Source of the DNA: Candidatus Coprenecus stercorigallinarum
GTDB lineage: Bacteria; Bacteroidota; Bacteroidia; Bacteroidales; UBA932
Length of the DNA: 64,000 nucleotides
Direction of reading: 5' to 3'
Assembly (NCBI GenBank): GCA_018711305.1
Contig: DVIL01000034.1
Span: 1 to 64,000, forward strand
A program made the position numbers and the translations under genes. How positions within the stretch are numbered: the first letter of the stretch is position 1; every line of letters starts with the position of its first letter. Below are positions 34,274 through 42,940 of this stretch, one piece after another. The notes under the pieces are model-generated. The model was not told the origin of the DNA. It searched no databases and saw only the letters and a list, made by a program, of their open reading frames with translations.

Positions 34274-36403
34274 TTACTTCTCAACGGGCCGGATTACTAC
34301 TGCCGCACCACCGCCCGGCGCCAAGGGAATACGGAGGGTCGCGGATGGCTTCACCTTCTTGGTATAGATCCGGTAGCTCTGGGGATTGTCCTTCCAGTCG
34401 GCATCCTCCCCGTCGGCATAGACGGTGGCCTCGTATTTCTGTCCCTCCGGGAGGAATGACAGGGGAATCACTGCCTCGCGGGCATTCTCGTCGGTAACGG
34501 CTCCCACGAACCACTCCTGCGCGTCACGGGCCTTGCGGGCTACGGTGATGTAGTCGCCCGGCTCTGCCTCCAGGTACCAGGAGTTCTCCCAGTTGAGGGC
34601 GACGTCCTTGATGAACTGGAATGCGTCCATAAACCGCTCGTAGTTCTCGGGCAGGTCGCAGGCCATCTGCAGGGGCGAGGGCATGGTCACATAGAGGGCC
34701 AGCTGCCGGGCCAGTGTGGTACCGGCCTGCTCCCCGGGCTTACTGCCGCCCTCGTAGTAGTCCAGTTTGGTCTGGAAGAGGCCGGGAGTGTAGTCCATCG
34801 GACCTCCCTTGAGACGGGTGAAGGGCAGGATGCAGGTGTGGTCGGGGTCGTTGCCGCCCATCGACTCGAACTCTCCGCCGCGGGCCGACTCCTGGGCCAC
34901 CCAGTTGGGCCAGGTACGCATCAGTCCGGTCGGACGTACGGCCTCGTGGCTGTCTACCATGATCTCATATTCGGCGGCAGTACGCGCCACGTGGATATAG
35001 TGGTCGTTCATCCACTGCGAGGAGTGATACTCGCTGCGGGGGATGATGTAGCCCACATATCCGGTCTTGACGGAGTGGTAGCCGTGGTCAACCATATACT
35101 GGAAGGCGTCCTCGAGCTGGCGTTCATAGTCTGCGGCGTTGGAGGCCGTCTCGTGGTGCATGATCATGTTCACGCCTTTCTCCGCAGCGTATGCGGACAC
35201 TGCGTCTATGTCGAAATCCGGATACGGCTTCGTAAACAGGAAATGACGGTCCTTGCGGTAGGAGGCCCAGTCCTCCCAGCCCTCGTTCCATCCCTCGACA
35301 AGCACTGCATCGATACCGTGCTCCGCCGCGAAATCTATGTACCTCTTCACGTTCTCGGTATTGGCCGCATGCCTTCCGTTGGGTTTCAGGGCCGAATAGT
35401 CAGTAACCCCGGGACGCGCCTTCCAGTAGTCGCTGTAGGCCCAGGTAGCACCGGCCCCGGTAAACATCTCCCACCACACTCCCACGAATTTCTGGGGCTT
35501 CACCCACGAGGGGTCCTCGATGGCGCAGGGCTCGTTCAGATTGTAGATCAGCTGCGAGGCCAGGATGTCCCGGGCATCGTCACTCACGATGACCGTCCTC
35601 CAGGGCGAATTGAACGGAGCCTGGAGATAGCCGCGCACCCCGTTCTTGTCCGGCACCAGATGGGCCTTCAGCCGGAAATTCACATCATCCACATCGAGGA
35701 GCATGGCGGCATAGTGCACCAGTGCGGCCTCGTGGATGTTGATGTACAGCCCGTCATCGGAGCGCAGCATCAGCGGAGTCTGCACGGACAGCCCGCCCTC
35801 TGCCTTCGTCTCGTAGGTCTTCAGAGCCAGCCGCCGCTCTATCTCATCCTCCAGCCCGGAGATACGGGCCGTGGAATAGGCAAACTCGTTGGAATCGTAG
35901 TCTCCGGGGATGCAGTAGGCCAGATGGTCGCCGGAGAGGTTGAACTCGGTCCGTTCTCCGCGCAGGGTCAGATAGTTCAGATGCTCCTGCTCGGGCACCT
36001 CATAACGGAAGCCCAGTCCGTCGTCGAAGAGGCGGAAGCGCACGGTCACCACACGGCCGGTCTCCTCCTGCTCAAGAGTCAGGGCCATCTCATGGAAATG
36101 GTCCCTCACCTCGGCATACTCACCCCACACCGGACTCCAGCTCCTGTCCACGGTATCCCGGCTCACGGCCACAACCGAGAAGCCGCCGGTCAGGTCCGCC
36201 TCGTCGCTCACCAGTCCCAGGCGGCTGGGGATAATGACGGGCAGTCCCTTGTAGGTCAATTCATAAGTCACCGTCCCTCCGGCGCACCCGACATTGAGGG
36301 ACAATTCCCCGGAGGGAGAGTTCATCTGCTGCGCTCCCGCCTCCGAAGGCAGGACGGCCGTCAGGAGGAGAAGGGCAGCGGTTGTTATCAGATTCTTCTT
36401 CAT
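34274..36403 (-). CDS. susB: GH97 alpha-glucosidase (SusB)
   Basis: A 709-residue periplasmic enzyme with a signal peptide ending near SEAGAQQ. GH97 features are an N-terminal beta-supersandwich (SPSGELSLNVGCAGGTVTYEL), a barrel entered at KFVGVWWEMFTGAGATWAYSD, VLVEGWNEGWEDWA, INMIMHHETASNAADYERQ-type segment, and a C-terminal DYITVARKARDAQEWFVGAVTDENAR domain. SusB-like members are calcium-dependent inverting exo-glucosidases acting on alpha-1,4/1,6/1,3/1,2 glucosides, releasing glucose in the periplasm. The Glu residues in the WNEGWE region and the downstream Glu of GGEFESMGG correspond by position to the catalytic set. It starts 15 nt after the small lipoprotein gene. Confidence 0.92.
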   Translation of the reverse strand: MKKNLITTAALLLLTAVLPSEAGAQQMNSPSGELSLNVGCAGGTVTYELTYKGLPVIIPSRLGLVSDEADLTGGFSVVAVSRDTVDRSWSPVWGEYAEVRDHFHEMALTLEQEETGRVVTVRFRLFDDGLGFRYEVPEQEHLNYLTLRGERTEFNLSGDHLAYCIPGDYDSNEFAYSTARISGLEDEIERRLALKTYETKAEGGLSVQTPLMLRSDDGLYINIHEAALVHYAAMLLDVDDVNFRLKAHLVPDKNGVRGYLQAPFNSPWRTVIVSDDARDILASQLIYNLNEPCAIEDPSWVKPQKFVGVWWEMFTGAGATWAYSDYWKARPGVTDYSALKPNGRHAANTENVKRYIDFAAEHGIDAVLVEGWNEGWEDWASYRKDRHFLFTKPYPDFDIDAVSAYAAEKGVNMIMHHETASNAADYERQLEDAFQYMVDHGYHSVKTGYVGYIIPRSEYHSSQWMNDHYIHVARTAAEYEIMVDSHEAVRPTGLMRTWPNWVAQESARGGEFESMGGNDPDHTCILPFTRLKGGPMDYTPGLFQTKLDYYEGGSKPGEQAGTTLARQLALYVTMPSPLQMACDLPENYERFMDAFQFIKDVALNWENSWYLEAEPGDYITVARKARDAQEWFVGAVTDENAREAVIPLSFLPEGQKYEATVYADGEDADWKDNPQSYRIYTKKVKPSATLRIPLAPGGGAAVVIRPVEK

Positions 36404-36418
36404 ATTGTATTGTTTAGA

Positions 36419-37060
36419 TTAAAATTCCGTTCTGCCGGAGAGCATCACACGTCCTCTGAACACCGGTACGGTGATATCGCCGCCGGCTCCAGCCGCATTG
36501 TGCGAGAATATGCGGATGAAGGAGGTATCAACATCCAGGGCATTGTACGGGACATGAACTGTAAACACACCGTTCTTGCGGTACGACAGGCAGTTACGGT
36601 CAAGCAGGGTATTCTGCCACAGGACCAGATAGCTGGCCGGGGTATTCTTGACCTCGGCCGTAAACTCCCGGCCTCCCATCGTACTGCCCGCTGTCGATAC
36701 TACGGGCGTACCGGGTGCCTCCGCCACCTGACGTTTGAGCACTATAGCCCCTTTTTCAGACCCGGAGCTGACAGTCAGGATGGAAATAAAACGGGAGGCC
36801 GGCCTGGCCACAACCAGCACAGTATCCATCCCTTCCCTGGAGACCGGCACCACCTCATAATCACCGCAGGTAACGGTGTCCACCCTCCCTATCCCGGGGA
36901 AATAGTCCCGCACTATCACGACTGTGGTATCAGAGGACACAATGCATGGCGCAGCCGGTACAGACTCCTTGTCGAAAAAAGGATTGTCCGGCACCCGGTA
37001 GGTGCAGGACTGCAGCATAACTGCGGCAGCCAGTGACAATGCTGTACAGATACGTTTCAT
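36419..37060 (-). CDS. Small Sus-locus lipoprotein, unknown function
   Basis: About 213 residues from ATG 37060; the track start at 37069 is a TTG inside the promoter box. Signal peptide MKRICTALSLAAAVMLQSC with lipobox. The mature part is beta-rich with no domain I recognise; two Ig-like modules are plausible (DTTVVIVRDYFPGIGRVDTV and FTAEVKNTPASYLVLWQNTLL). Its place between the SusCDE group and susB suggests a starch-binding or accessory role comparable to SusF, but it is much shorter than SusF. TATATTTG (rc at 37067-37074) lies 6 nt from the ATG and overlaps the T-tract of the upstream terminator, so the enzyme half of the locus can restart transcription here. Confidence 0.65.
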   Translation of the reverse strand: MKRICTALSLAAAVMLQSCTYRVPDNPFFDKESVPAAPCIVSSDTTVVIVRDYFPGIGRVDTVTCGDYEVVPVSREGMDTVLVVARPASRFISILTVSSGSEKGAIVLKRQVAEAPGTPVVSTAGSTMGGREFTAEVKNTPASYLVLWQNTLLDRNCLSYRKNGVFTVHVPYNALDVDTSFIRIFSHNAAGAGGDITVPVFRGRVMLSGRTEF

Positions 37061-37073
37061 TTTTTGCAAATAT

Positions 37074-37106
37074 AAAGAAAAAGGGCGGGTACATCACGTC
37101 CCGCCC
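37074..37106 (-). terminator. Terminator between SusE-like and enzyme genes
   Basis: On the minus strand GGGCGGG pairs with CCCGCCC (37083-37106), followed by CTTTTTCTTT (37074-37082). It can separate strongly expressed SusCDE transcripts from the downstream enzyme genes, and the next promoter box overlaps its T-tract. Confidence 0.8.
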
Positions 37107-37124
37107 TCCATTCATTATCCTCTG

Positions 37125-38264
37125 TTACTTTCCAGCCGCAGGGACCTTTGTTACAGTGATAGTCTCGTTTTTCTCGTTATATACGATATTGAATTTGCCG
37201 GCTTCCGTAACCTTGATGTTCGAGCCTCCCTTCTTCACCTTCATGGGGGTATTCAGGGCAAATTTCACGTTATCATCAAGACCGCGGTCGTCATCCCAGG
37301 CTTTCTTCATTCTGATCTTGAACTCACCGTCCTTGTTGAACTCCAGGTTCTGGGCTGTCCAGGTTCCGGCAGTCTCGTCATAGAGCATGGGAGCATCGTT
37401 CGCCCAACCGTCACCGGATACCTGTCCGATAACGCCCCAGCCGAGGAAGTACATCTTCTTAGCCGCAGAGTCGAGCACGATAACCTGACTTCCGGCCTGT
37501 CCTTCACCGACTCCGAAATTGACGGCATTGGGATCGTCAATCGTTATGTCGACAGGCACACCGACCTTCAGTTTTGTATCTCCGTCCTTGCCTGTTCCTC
37601 CGATAATGCCGTACTCAGCATTATTGTTGAAGTGCAGGATGAACTGGCCGCCCTCAGCCATGGTGATGGCAGGGGTCGTGTAGATCTTGCTCTTGGGAGG
37701 GAATTCGGAAAGATAGCTGTACAGCTTCCAGTTGCGGGCTTCCGTAAAGTCACCTGTCGCACCCCACATATTCTCCTGAATCAGAGACTGAGGAACAAAA
37801 GCCGCAACCTTTGTCTCGAGGCTGCCTGTAACGAGGGTCTCCATTCCCTCTACAGGGTTGGACTCACTCATCATCTCGGCCTCAACCCTCAAATATACCG
37901 TCACCAGCTCATCAAAGGGGCAGTTCAGAGTCATGAGTGCATTGTTGATGGTGTTGGCATCAACGGTTATTCCTTCGGAGCAGTCTGTCACGCTCGTAAG
38001 GTTCTGCTTGCTGGAGAAGTCCTGCTTTACATCGGCAACAGCCGTATACCTGATGCTGGTAGCCACACCGTAGCTGGCTTCCGAGATCTTCAGAGTCACA
38101 AATTCGCCGCCTTCCTTGATATCATAGCTGGCCGCAAGATTCTCCGTGAACTGAGGAGCCACCATATCCTCAGGATGGTATACCGTAAGGGTCTTCTCCT
38201 GGCACGATGTAAGCACAAGGGCAGACATCGAGGCGGCCAAGAGTATATTGAAAATCTTTTTCAT
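37125..38264 (-). CDS. susE: SusE-type outer-membrane starch-binding lipoprotein
   Basis: A 379-residue lipoprotein (lipobox ALVLTSC, Cys21). The N-terminal region YDIKEGGEFVTLKISEASYGVATSIRYTA is the SusE Ig-like domain. Two C-terminal beta modules (about 200-285 and 285-379) have the GDGWANDAPMLYD and GEFKIRMKKAWDDD segments typical of SusE/SusF starch-binding repeats, where Trp and Lys/Arg grip glucans. SusE proteins sit at the cell surface and hold starch near SusCD. It directly follows susD (27 nt) and precedes the terminator. Similar in size to B. thetaiotaomicron SusE (387 residues). Confidence 0.88.
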   Translation of the reverse strand: MKKIFNILLAASMSALVLTSCQEKTLTVYHPEDMVAPQFTENLAASYDIKEGGEFVTLKISEASYGVATSIRYTAVADVKQDFSSKQNLTSVTDCSEGITVDANTINNALMTLNCPFDELVTVYLRVEAEMMSESNPVEGMETLVTGSLETKVAAFVPQSLIQENMWGATGDFTEARNWKLYSYLSEFPPKSKIYTTPAITMAEGGQFILHFNNNAEYGIIGGTGKDGDTKLKVGVPVDITIDDPNAVNFGVGEGQAGSQVIVLDSAAKKMYFLGWGVIGQVSGDGWANDAPMLYDETAGTWTAQNLEFNKDGEFKIRMKKAWDDDRGLDDNVKFALNTPMKVKKGGSNIKVTEAGKFNIVYNEKNETITVTKVPAAGK

Positions 38265-38291
38265 ATTGGTTTCTGTGTTTTTGTTGTTCTG

Positions 38292-39911
38292 TTAATAGCC
38301 TGGATTCTGCTTCAGCTTGCTGTTGGAGTTGATCTCATTGGCAGGAATGGGGAAGATGTTGTAGCGTTCGTCTACAGACCTTCCGTTGAGATCACCGCCC
38401 TTCCAGTCCCAGAGATAGCTTCCGGTAGTGAGGAGGTTGAAGCGTACAAGGTCCTGACGGCGCAGGTTCTCCCAGTAGAGCTCGCGGCCGCGCTCGCTGA
38501 TGATATCGTCGAGAGTAATATTGCTGATCGATGAGACACCGGCCCTGGCACGTACCGCATTGAAGGCATCCCTTCCGTCCTGCTCGAGAGAACCGTTGCG
38601 GATCTGGGCCTCAGCCAGCATCAGATAAGCGTCGGCTGCCCTGAAGATAGGATAGTCGGTGTTGGGCCATGCGGCTCCGGATGTGGGACGCGAACCGTCT
38701 GCATTGCGGTTTGTGAACTTGAGGGCGCACATACCGCTGCCGAAATCGGAATTGTTGATAATATAGTAGTCATGCTTGTCCTCTCCGGTAAAATCTGTAC
38801 CGTCTGTAAACAGATACCTGCTGTCATTCTCCTTATCATCAAACCTGTCAAGGAACTTTCCGGTTACGACCACACCGCCCCATCCGTCATCGACTCCGAG
38901 TGAATCGGCCCAATCCTTGTTTCCTGCTACGAGGGAGGACTTGATGACGAAATTGGAACCGCCGTAGGTCTGGATATTCTCGGCATCACTCTGGACGGCA
39001 AAGATAATCTCGTTGGTAAACTGATGGTTGTCGGCAGAGAAGAGTCCGTGATAGTTGGCCTCCAGTGCAGGATAGGACTTCAGGAGGCTGCGGCACTCGT
39101 TGATGCACTCGCTCCATGCGGTGACGGGAGCACGGCCTTCAGCATCGTTGGAGGTGTAGACCTCGGCATTGAGGTATATTTTGGCCAGCAGCATGGTAGC
39201 GAATTCCTGGCTTGTACGGCCGTACTCGGTGGAAGCCGCGGGACGCAGATCGGAGCGGAATCCGTTCTCGCCTGCTATCTCCTCGATGAGCCACTCATAG
39301 AGGTCGTAGCGGGAAATCTGGTCGGGACCGGTGGATCCTACTGAGTTCTCCTCTGTAGAGAAGGGCACGTTTCCGAACATATCCATGGCGTGCCAGTAGC
39401 TGAGAGCTCTTAAAGCCCTGGCCTGGGCAATCATGTAGTTCATCTCCTCGCCCTTAAGATCATCTGAAGCCAGGTTGGCACGGCGGATGAACTCATTGCA
39501 GATACCTATCTGATAATACAGACGGGAGAACATGGCTGTCACGAACACGTCCGAATTGGTCCAGCTGAGTCCGTGAAGGGACTTGATGGTCTGGTCGTTC
39601 CAGCATGTGCTGGCCTCGTCGGTAGGAAGCTCGTTGAGGTAGAAGAGGGCACGCATATACTGTCCGAAACCGCCGTCGACACCGCTGATGTCGGGGTCAC
39701 CGTTAGGACCGAGAGAGGAGCTGACGGACAGACCGCCGTAGCACTTGGCCAGCAGCTGCTGGTATGCTCCGACACTGTTGAGCACATCCTCGGGCATGTC
39801 GATATTGGGGTCGATAGGACGGACATTGAGGTCGTTCACGCAGGATGTTGCAGTGAAGAGCATCGCTGCGGAAACCATTACCGATGTCAATATTGTTGTA
39901 ATTTTTTTCAT
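38292..39911 (-). CDS. susD: SusD/RagB-family surface glycan-binding lipoprotein
   Basis: A 539-residue lipoprotein (LFTATSC). Typical SusD layout: N-terminal VNDLNVRPIDPNIDMPED, tetratricopeptide helices including EMNYMIAQARALRALSYWHAMDMFGNVPF, and C-terminal ADAYLMLAEAQIRNG and ISERGRELYWENLRRQDLVRFN, ending in the FPIPANEINSNSKLKQNPGY signature. It forms the hinged lid over the SusC barrel and captures maltooligosaccharides. It lies 21 nt after susC. Order, size and neighbouring GH97/GH13 genes support a starch-specific pair. Confidence 0.95.
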   Translation of the reverse strand: MKKITTILTSVMVSAAMLFTATSCVNDLNVRPIDPNIDMPEDVLNSVGAYQQLLAKCYGGLSVSSSLGPNGDPDISGVDGGFGQYMRALFYLNELPTDEASTCWNDQTIKSLHGLSWTNSDVFVTAMFSRLYYQIGICNEFIRRANLASDDLKGEEMNYMIAQARALRALSYWHAMDMFGNVPFSTEENSVGSTGPDQISRYDLYEWLIEEIAGENGFRSDLRPAASTEYGRTSQEFATMLLAKIYLNAEVYTSNDAEGRAPVTAWSECINECRSLLKSYPALEANYHGLFSADNHQFTNEIIFAVQSDAENIQTYGGSNFVIKSSLVAGNKDWADSLGVDDGWGGVVVTGKFLDRFDDKENDSRYLFTDGTDFTGEDKHDYYIINNSDFGSGMCALKFTNRNADGSRPTSGAAWPNTDYPIFRAADAYLMLAEAQIRNGSLEQDGRDAFNAVRARAGVSSISNITLDDIISERGRELYWENLRRQDLVRFNLLTTGSYLWDWKGGDLNGRSVDERYNIFPIPANEINSNSKLKQNPGY

Positions 39912-39932
39912 GATATTCAGATCCCTTTAAGA

Positions 39933-42905
39933 TTAGAAGTTGTATTTAAGACCGATGATGTAGGTGGTAGGACGGGGATACAGGTTGTTGTCGATACCGT
40001 TGAACACCTCAGGGTCGATACCGGAGTACTTGGTGATGGTGGCCACGTTCTGGACTGTTCCGAAGAGGTTCAGGCTACCGCCCTTACCGAGGTCGAAGAG
40101 ATAGCTGAGGGTGATGCGGTCGATCTTGAAGAAGGAACCGTCCTCAAGCCAGTAATCGGACAGATAAGCGGCATTGTTGAAGCCGAGACCGATGGCGTTG
40201 CTCATACAGTTGCGCACAAAAGTGTTTGTCCACAGGTCGGAGAGCAGGGACAGACGGGATGCGTTGTTGTTGTACACCGTGTTGCCGAGGTTACCGTGAC
40301 CGGAGATGGCCAGGGTCAGATTCTTCCAGGATACAGAGGTATTGAAACCGATGGTCCACTTGGGAGCGGCCTGTCCGGTATAGTAGAGGTCGTCCGCGTC
40401 GATAACACCGTCATTGTTCCGGTCAACGTAAGCGTCGGGGATGGGAGCACCGCTCTCGTCGTAGATCTGCTCATACACATAGAAAGTGTTGGCTGGATAG
40501 CCGACCATGTGCCTCTGGATGTTGTTGCCGATACCGCCGCTGATACCGCCGGTCTCCACACCCTTGTAGCCGTCACCGTCGTTTGTGGTCAGCTTGGTGA
40601 TGCGGTTCTGGTTGTATGCGAAGTTGGCTCCTACTGTCCAGTTCCAGTCCCTGGTCTGTACGGGAATACCGGTAATCTCGAACTCAACTCCCTTGTTGAC
40701 GAGAGAACCGATGTTGGCGGTCAGATAGTTGGTCAGGTTGGCTCCGGCAGCTACAGGAGTGTAGTTGAGCAGGTCTGTAGTCTCCCTGTAGTAAACATCC
40801 AGGGTACCGAACAGACGGTCGTTGAAGAAGCCGTAATCAATACCGACGTTGTAGGTGGTGGTGGTCTCCCACTTCAGGTCTGCATTGTAACCGTCAGCCG
40901 TGATGGGGATGATGGGCACACCGTTGAACATATAGTAGCTTCCGATCAGGTTGGTCTGATATGTAGGAAGTGTAGGATAGTCACCGGCATTGAGGTCCTG
41001 CTGACCGGTCTGGCCCCAGCTCAGGCGGAGCTTGAGGTCGGATACTGCCTGAGCGTCCTTCAGGAAGCTCTCACCCTTGATGTTCCATCCGAGAGCCACG
41101 GAAGGGAAGAAACCCCATTTGTTGTTGGAGAAACGGGATGTACCGTCCCAACGGACTGTGGCTGTCACCATGTAACGGTTGTCGTAGTTGTAGTTGGCAC
41201 GTCCGAAGAAGGATACGAGGAAGTACTCGGACTTGTTGTGCACGTCAGCGAGGACTACAGGCTCGGCCGTAGGATTCTCGGGGTCAACCTGAGTACGGGA
41301 TACGCTGTTGCTCTCAGTGTAGAAGTGCTGCCAGGAGTAACCGGCCATGATTCCGAAGTTGTGCTTGCCGATTTCCTTGGTATAGTCGGCGTAGGCCTCG
41401 AGGGTCATGTCCTGCTTGGTCTGGTCATAGGGATTGTCGAGACCGCGGCCGTTCTGGGTCTGGTCGTGGGCACTCTGCTCAGCTCCGTAGGGAATGGTCA
41501 CCTGACCTTCCGAATGGGAGTAGTCGAGACCGAGGTTGAGGTTCAGTCTCAGGTCCTCGAATCCGTGAATCTTGTAGTCGAACTGGGCGTTGCCTATGAA
41601 ACGGGAAGCCTTGGAACGGTCATCTTTCTGATAGAGAGCCGCCACAGGGTTGAGGGTTGACTGGGTATTGAAGGCGTCCGCACCCATCCATGCCCTGTAG
41701 GATCCGTCCTCGTTGTACACGGGCTGAGTAGGATCGTACTCAACTGCAGCCGAGATGGCTCCGGTGTTGGCGAAGCGGTTGTTCTGGAACATACCCTTAC
41801 CGTTGAGGGAGATGGTCAGATGGTCGTCGAAGAGGGTGGGAGTCAGGTTGAGGGAGACTGTTCCTCTCTCCATTCCTGAGGTCTTCAGAGTACCTTTCTC
41901 ATTGAGATAGCCTCCGGACACACGGTAAGGCATATAGCCGGCCTTGCCAAGCTTGAAGTTGCCCTGGAGACCGATATTGGCCTCATGGCTCATTCCGAGC
42001 TGGAATATCTCTTTCTGCCAGTCGGTATTCGCATCTCCGAGAACATCGAGGGCGGGAGCGAATGTAGGATACTTGGCTGCATACTCTGCCAGACCTGCCC
42101 TCATCTCATCGGCCGTCATCACGTCCAGATACTTGGTATTCTGAGACACTGAGAAGGTATAGTCCGCGCTGATTTTAGGCACTGCGGAGTCATTCTTGCT
42201 GCCCTTCTTGGTGGTGATGATGATCACACCGTTCGACGCACGCGAACCGTAGATGGCGGTCGCCGAGGCGTCCTTGAGGACGGTGAAGGTCTCGATATCG
42301 TTGGGGTTGATGGAGGAGAGCTGGTCAGCCACACCGCTGATACCGGTGTTGGTGATGGGCAGACCGTCGATCACGATCAGAGGGTCATTCACTGCAGACA
42401 GGGACGAACCTCCACGGATACGGATGGTGGATCCGGAACCGGGGGCACCGTCGCCCTCTGTAATAACGACACCGGCCGACTTGCCTTTCAGCAGCTCTGC
42501 GGGAGAGGTAACGACACCCTTGTTCAGCTGGTCGGCACGGACTGTAGCTACCGAACCGGTCAGGTCTTCTTTCTTCACTGTACCGTAACCGATGACCACA
42601 ACCTCTTCGAGCATCTGTGTATCATCCTCGAGGGTAATGACTGCAGGCACCTGGTCGGCCTGGAATACGAGTGTCTTGTAACCGATGAGCGTGATTTCGA
42701 TCATCGAGGAAGCAGAGGGAACGACCAGTTCGAAATAACCGTCCAGGTCTGTTTCCGTACCGTTGAGTGTCCCCTGTTCGAGGACTGCAGCTCCGATTAC
42801 GGGTCCAATCGCATCCACAACCTGGCCCTTCACAGTGTACTGTGCCCAGGCCGTACTGAGCGAGAGGAGTGTAATCGAGATTAACGCTGTCATCAATCTT
42901 TTCAT
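39933..42905 (-). CDS. susC: SusC/RagA-family TonB-dependent transporter
   Basis: A 990-residue outer-membrane protein. After the signal peptide (STAWAQ) comes a carboxypeptidase-D-like repeat domain (VKGQVVDAIGPVIGAAVLEQG...LDGYFELVV), the TonB box region EEVVVIGYGTVKKEDLTGSV, the plug with IRGGSSLSAVNDPLIVIDGLPI and IYGSRASNGVIIITTKKG, and a 22-strand barrel ending IIGLKYNF with the terminal Phe needed for BAM insertion. It imports oligosaccharides handed over by SusD using TonB-ExbBD energy. It lies 35 nt after the MFS permease gene. An unrelated antisense ORF of 695 codons (39573-41660) is a composition artefact. Confidence 0.95.
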   Translation of the reverse strand: MKRLMTALISITLLSLSTAWAQYTVKGQVVDAIGPVIGAAVLEQGTLNGTETDLDGYFELVVPSASSMIEITLIGYKTLVFQADQVPAVITLEDDTQMLEEVVVIGYGTVKKEDLTGSVATVRADQLNKGVVTSPAELLKGKSAGVVITEGDGAPGSGSTIRIRGGSSLSAVNDPLIVIDGLPITNTGISGVADQLSSINPNDIETFTVLKDASATAIYGSRASNGVIIITTKKGSKNDSAVPKISADYTFSVSQNTKYLDVMTADEMRAGLAEYAAKYPTFAPALDVLGDANTDWQKEIFQLGMSHEANIGLQGNFKLGKAGYMPYRVSGGYLNEKGTLKTSGMERGTVSLNLTPTLFDDHLTISLNGKGMFQNNRFANTGAISAAVEYDPTQPVYNEDGSYRAWMGADAFNTQSTLNPVAALYQKDDRSKASRFIGNAQFDYKIHGFEDLRLNLNLGLDYSHSEGQVTIPYGAEQSAHDQTQNGRGLDNPYDQTKQDMTLEAYADYTKEIGKHNFGIMAGYSWQHFYTESNSVSRTQVDPENPTAEPVVLADVHNKSEYFLVSFFGRANYNYDNRYMVTATVRWDGTSRFSNNKWGFFPSVALGWNIKGESFLKDAQAVSDLKLRLSWGQTGQQDLNAGDYPTLPTYQTNLIGSYYMFNGVPIIPITADGYNADLKWETTTTYNVGIDYGFFNDRLFGTLDVYYRETTDLLNYTPVAAGANLTNYLTANIGSLVNKGVEFEITGIPVQTRDWNWTVGANFAYNQNRITKLTTNDGDGYKGVETGGISGGIGNNIQRHMVGYPANTFYVYEQIYDESGAPIPDAYVDRNNDGVIDADDLYYTGQAAPKWTIGFNTSVSWKNLTLAISGHGNLGNTVYNNNASRLSLLSDLWTNTFVRNCMSNAIGLGFNNAAYLSDYWLEDGSFFKIDRITLSYLFDLGKGGSLNLFGTVQNVATITKYSGIDPEVFNGIDNNLYPRPTTYIIGLKYNF

Positions 42906-42940
42906 ACGTTAAATGTTTAATAATTTTACTTTTGTATAAA

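Noticed and set aside
34838-37036. 732-codon plus-strand ORF antisense to susB and the small lipoprotein
   Set aside because: Spans two real genes and the gap between them on the other strand; no recognisable motif.
39573-41660. 695-codon plus-strand ORF antisense to susC
   Set aside because: Exact shadow of a clearly homologous SusC gene; the translation is Val/Gly-rich without domain features, as expected for the reverse strand of GC-rich Bacteroidales codons.
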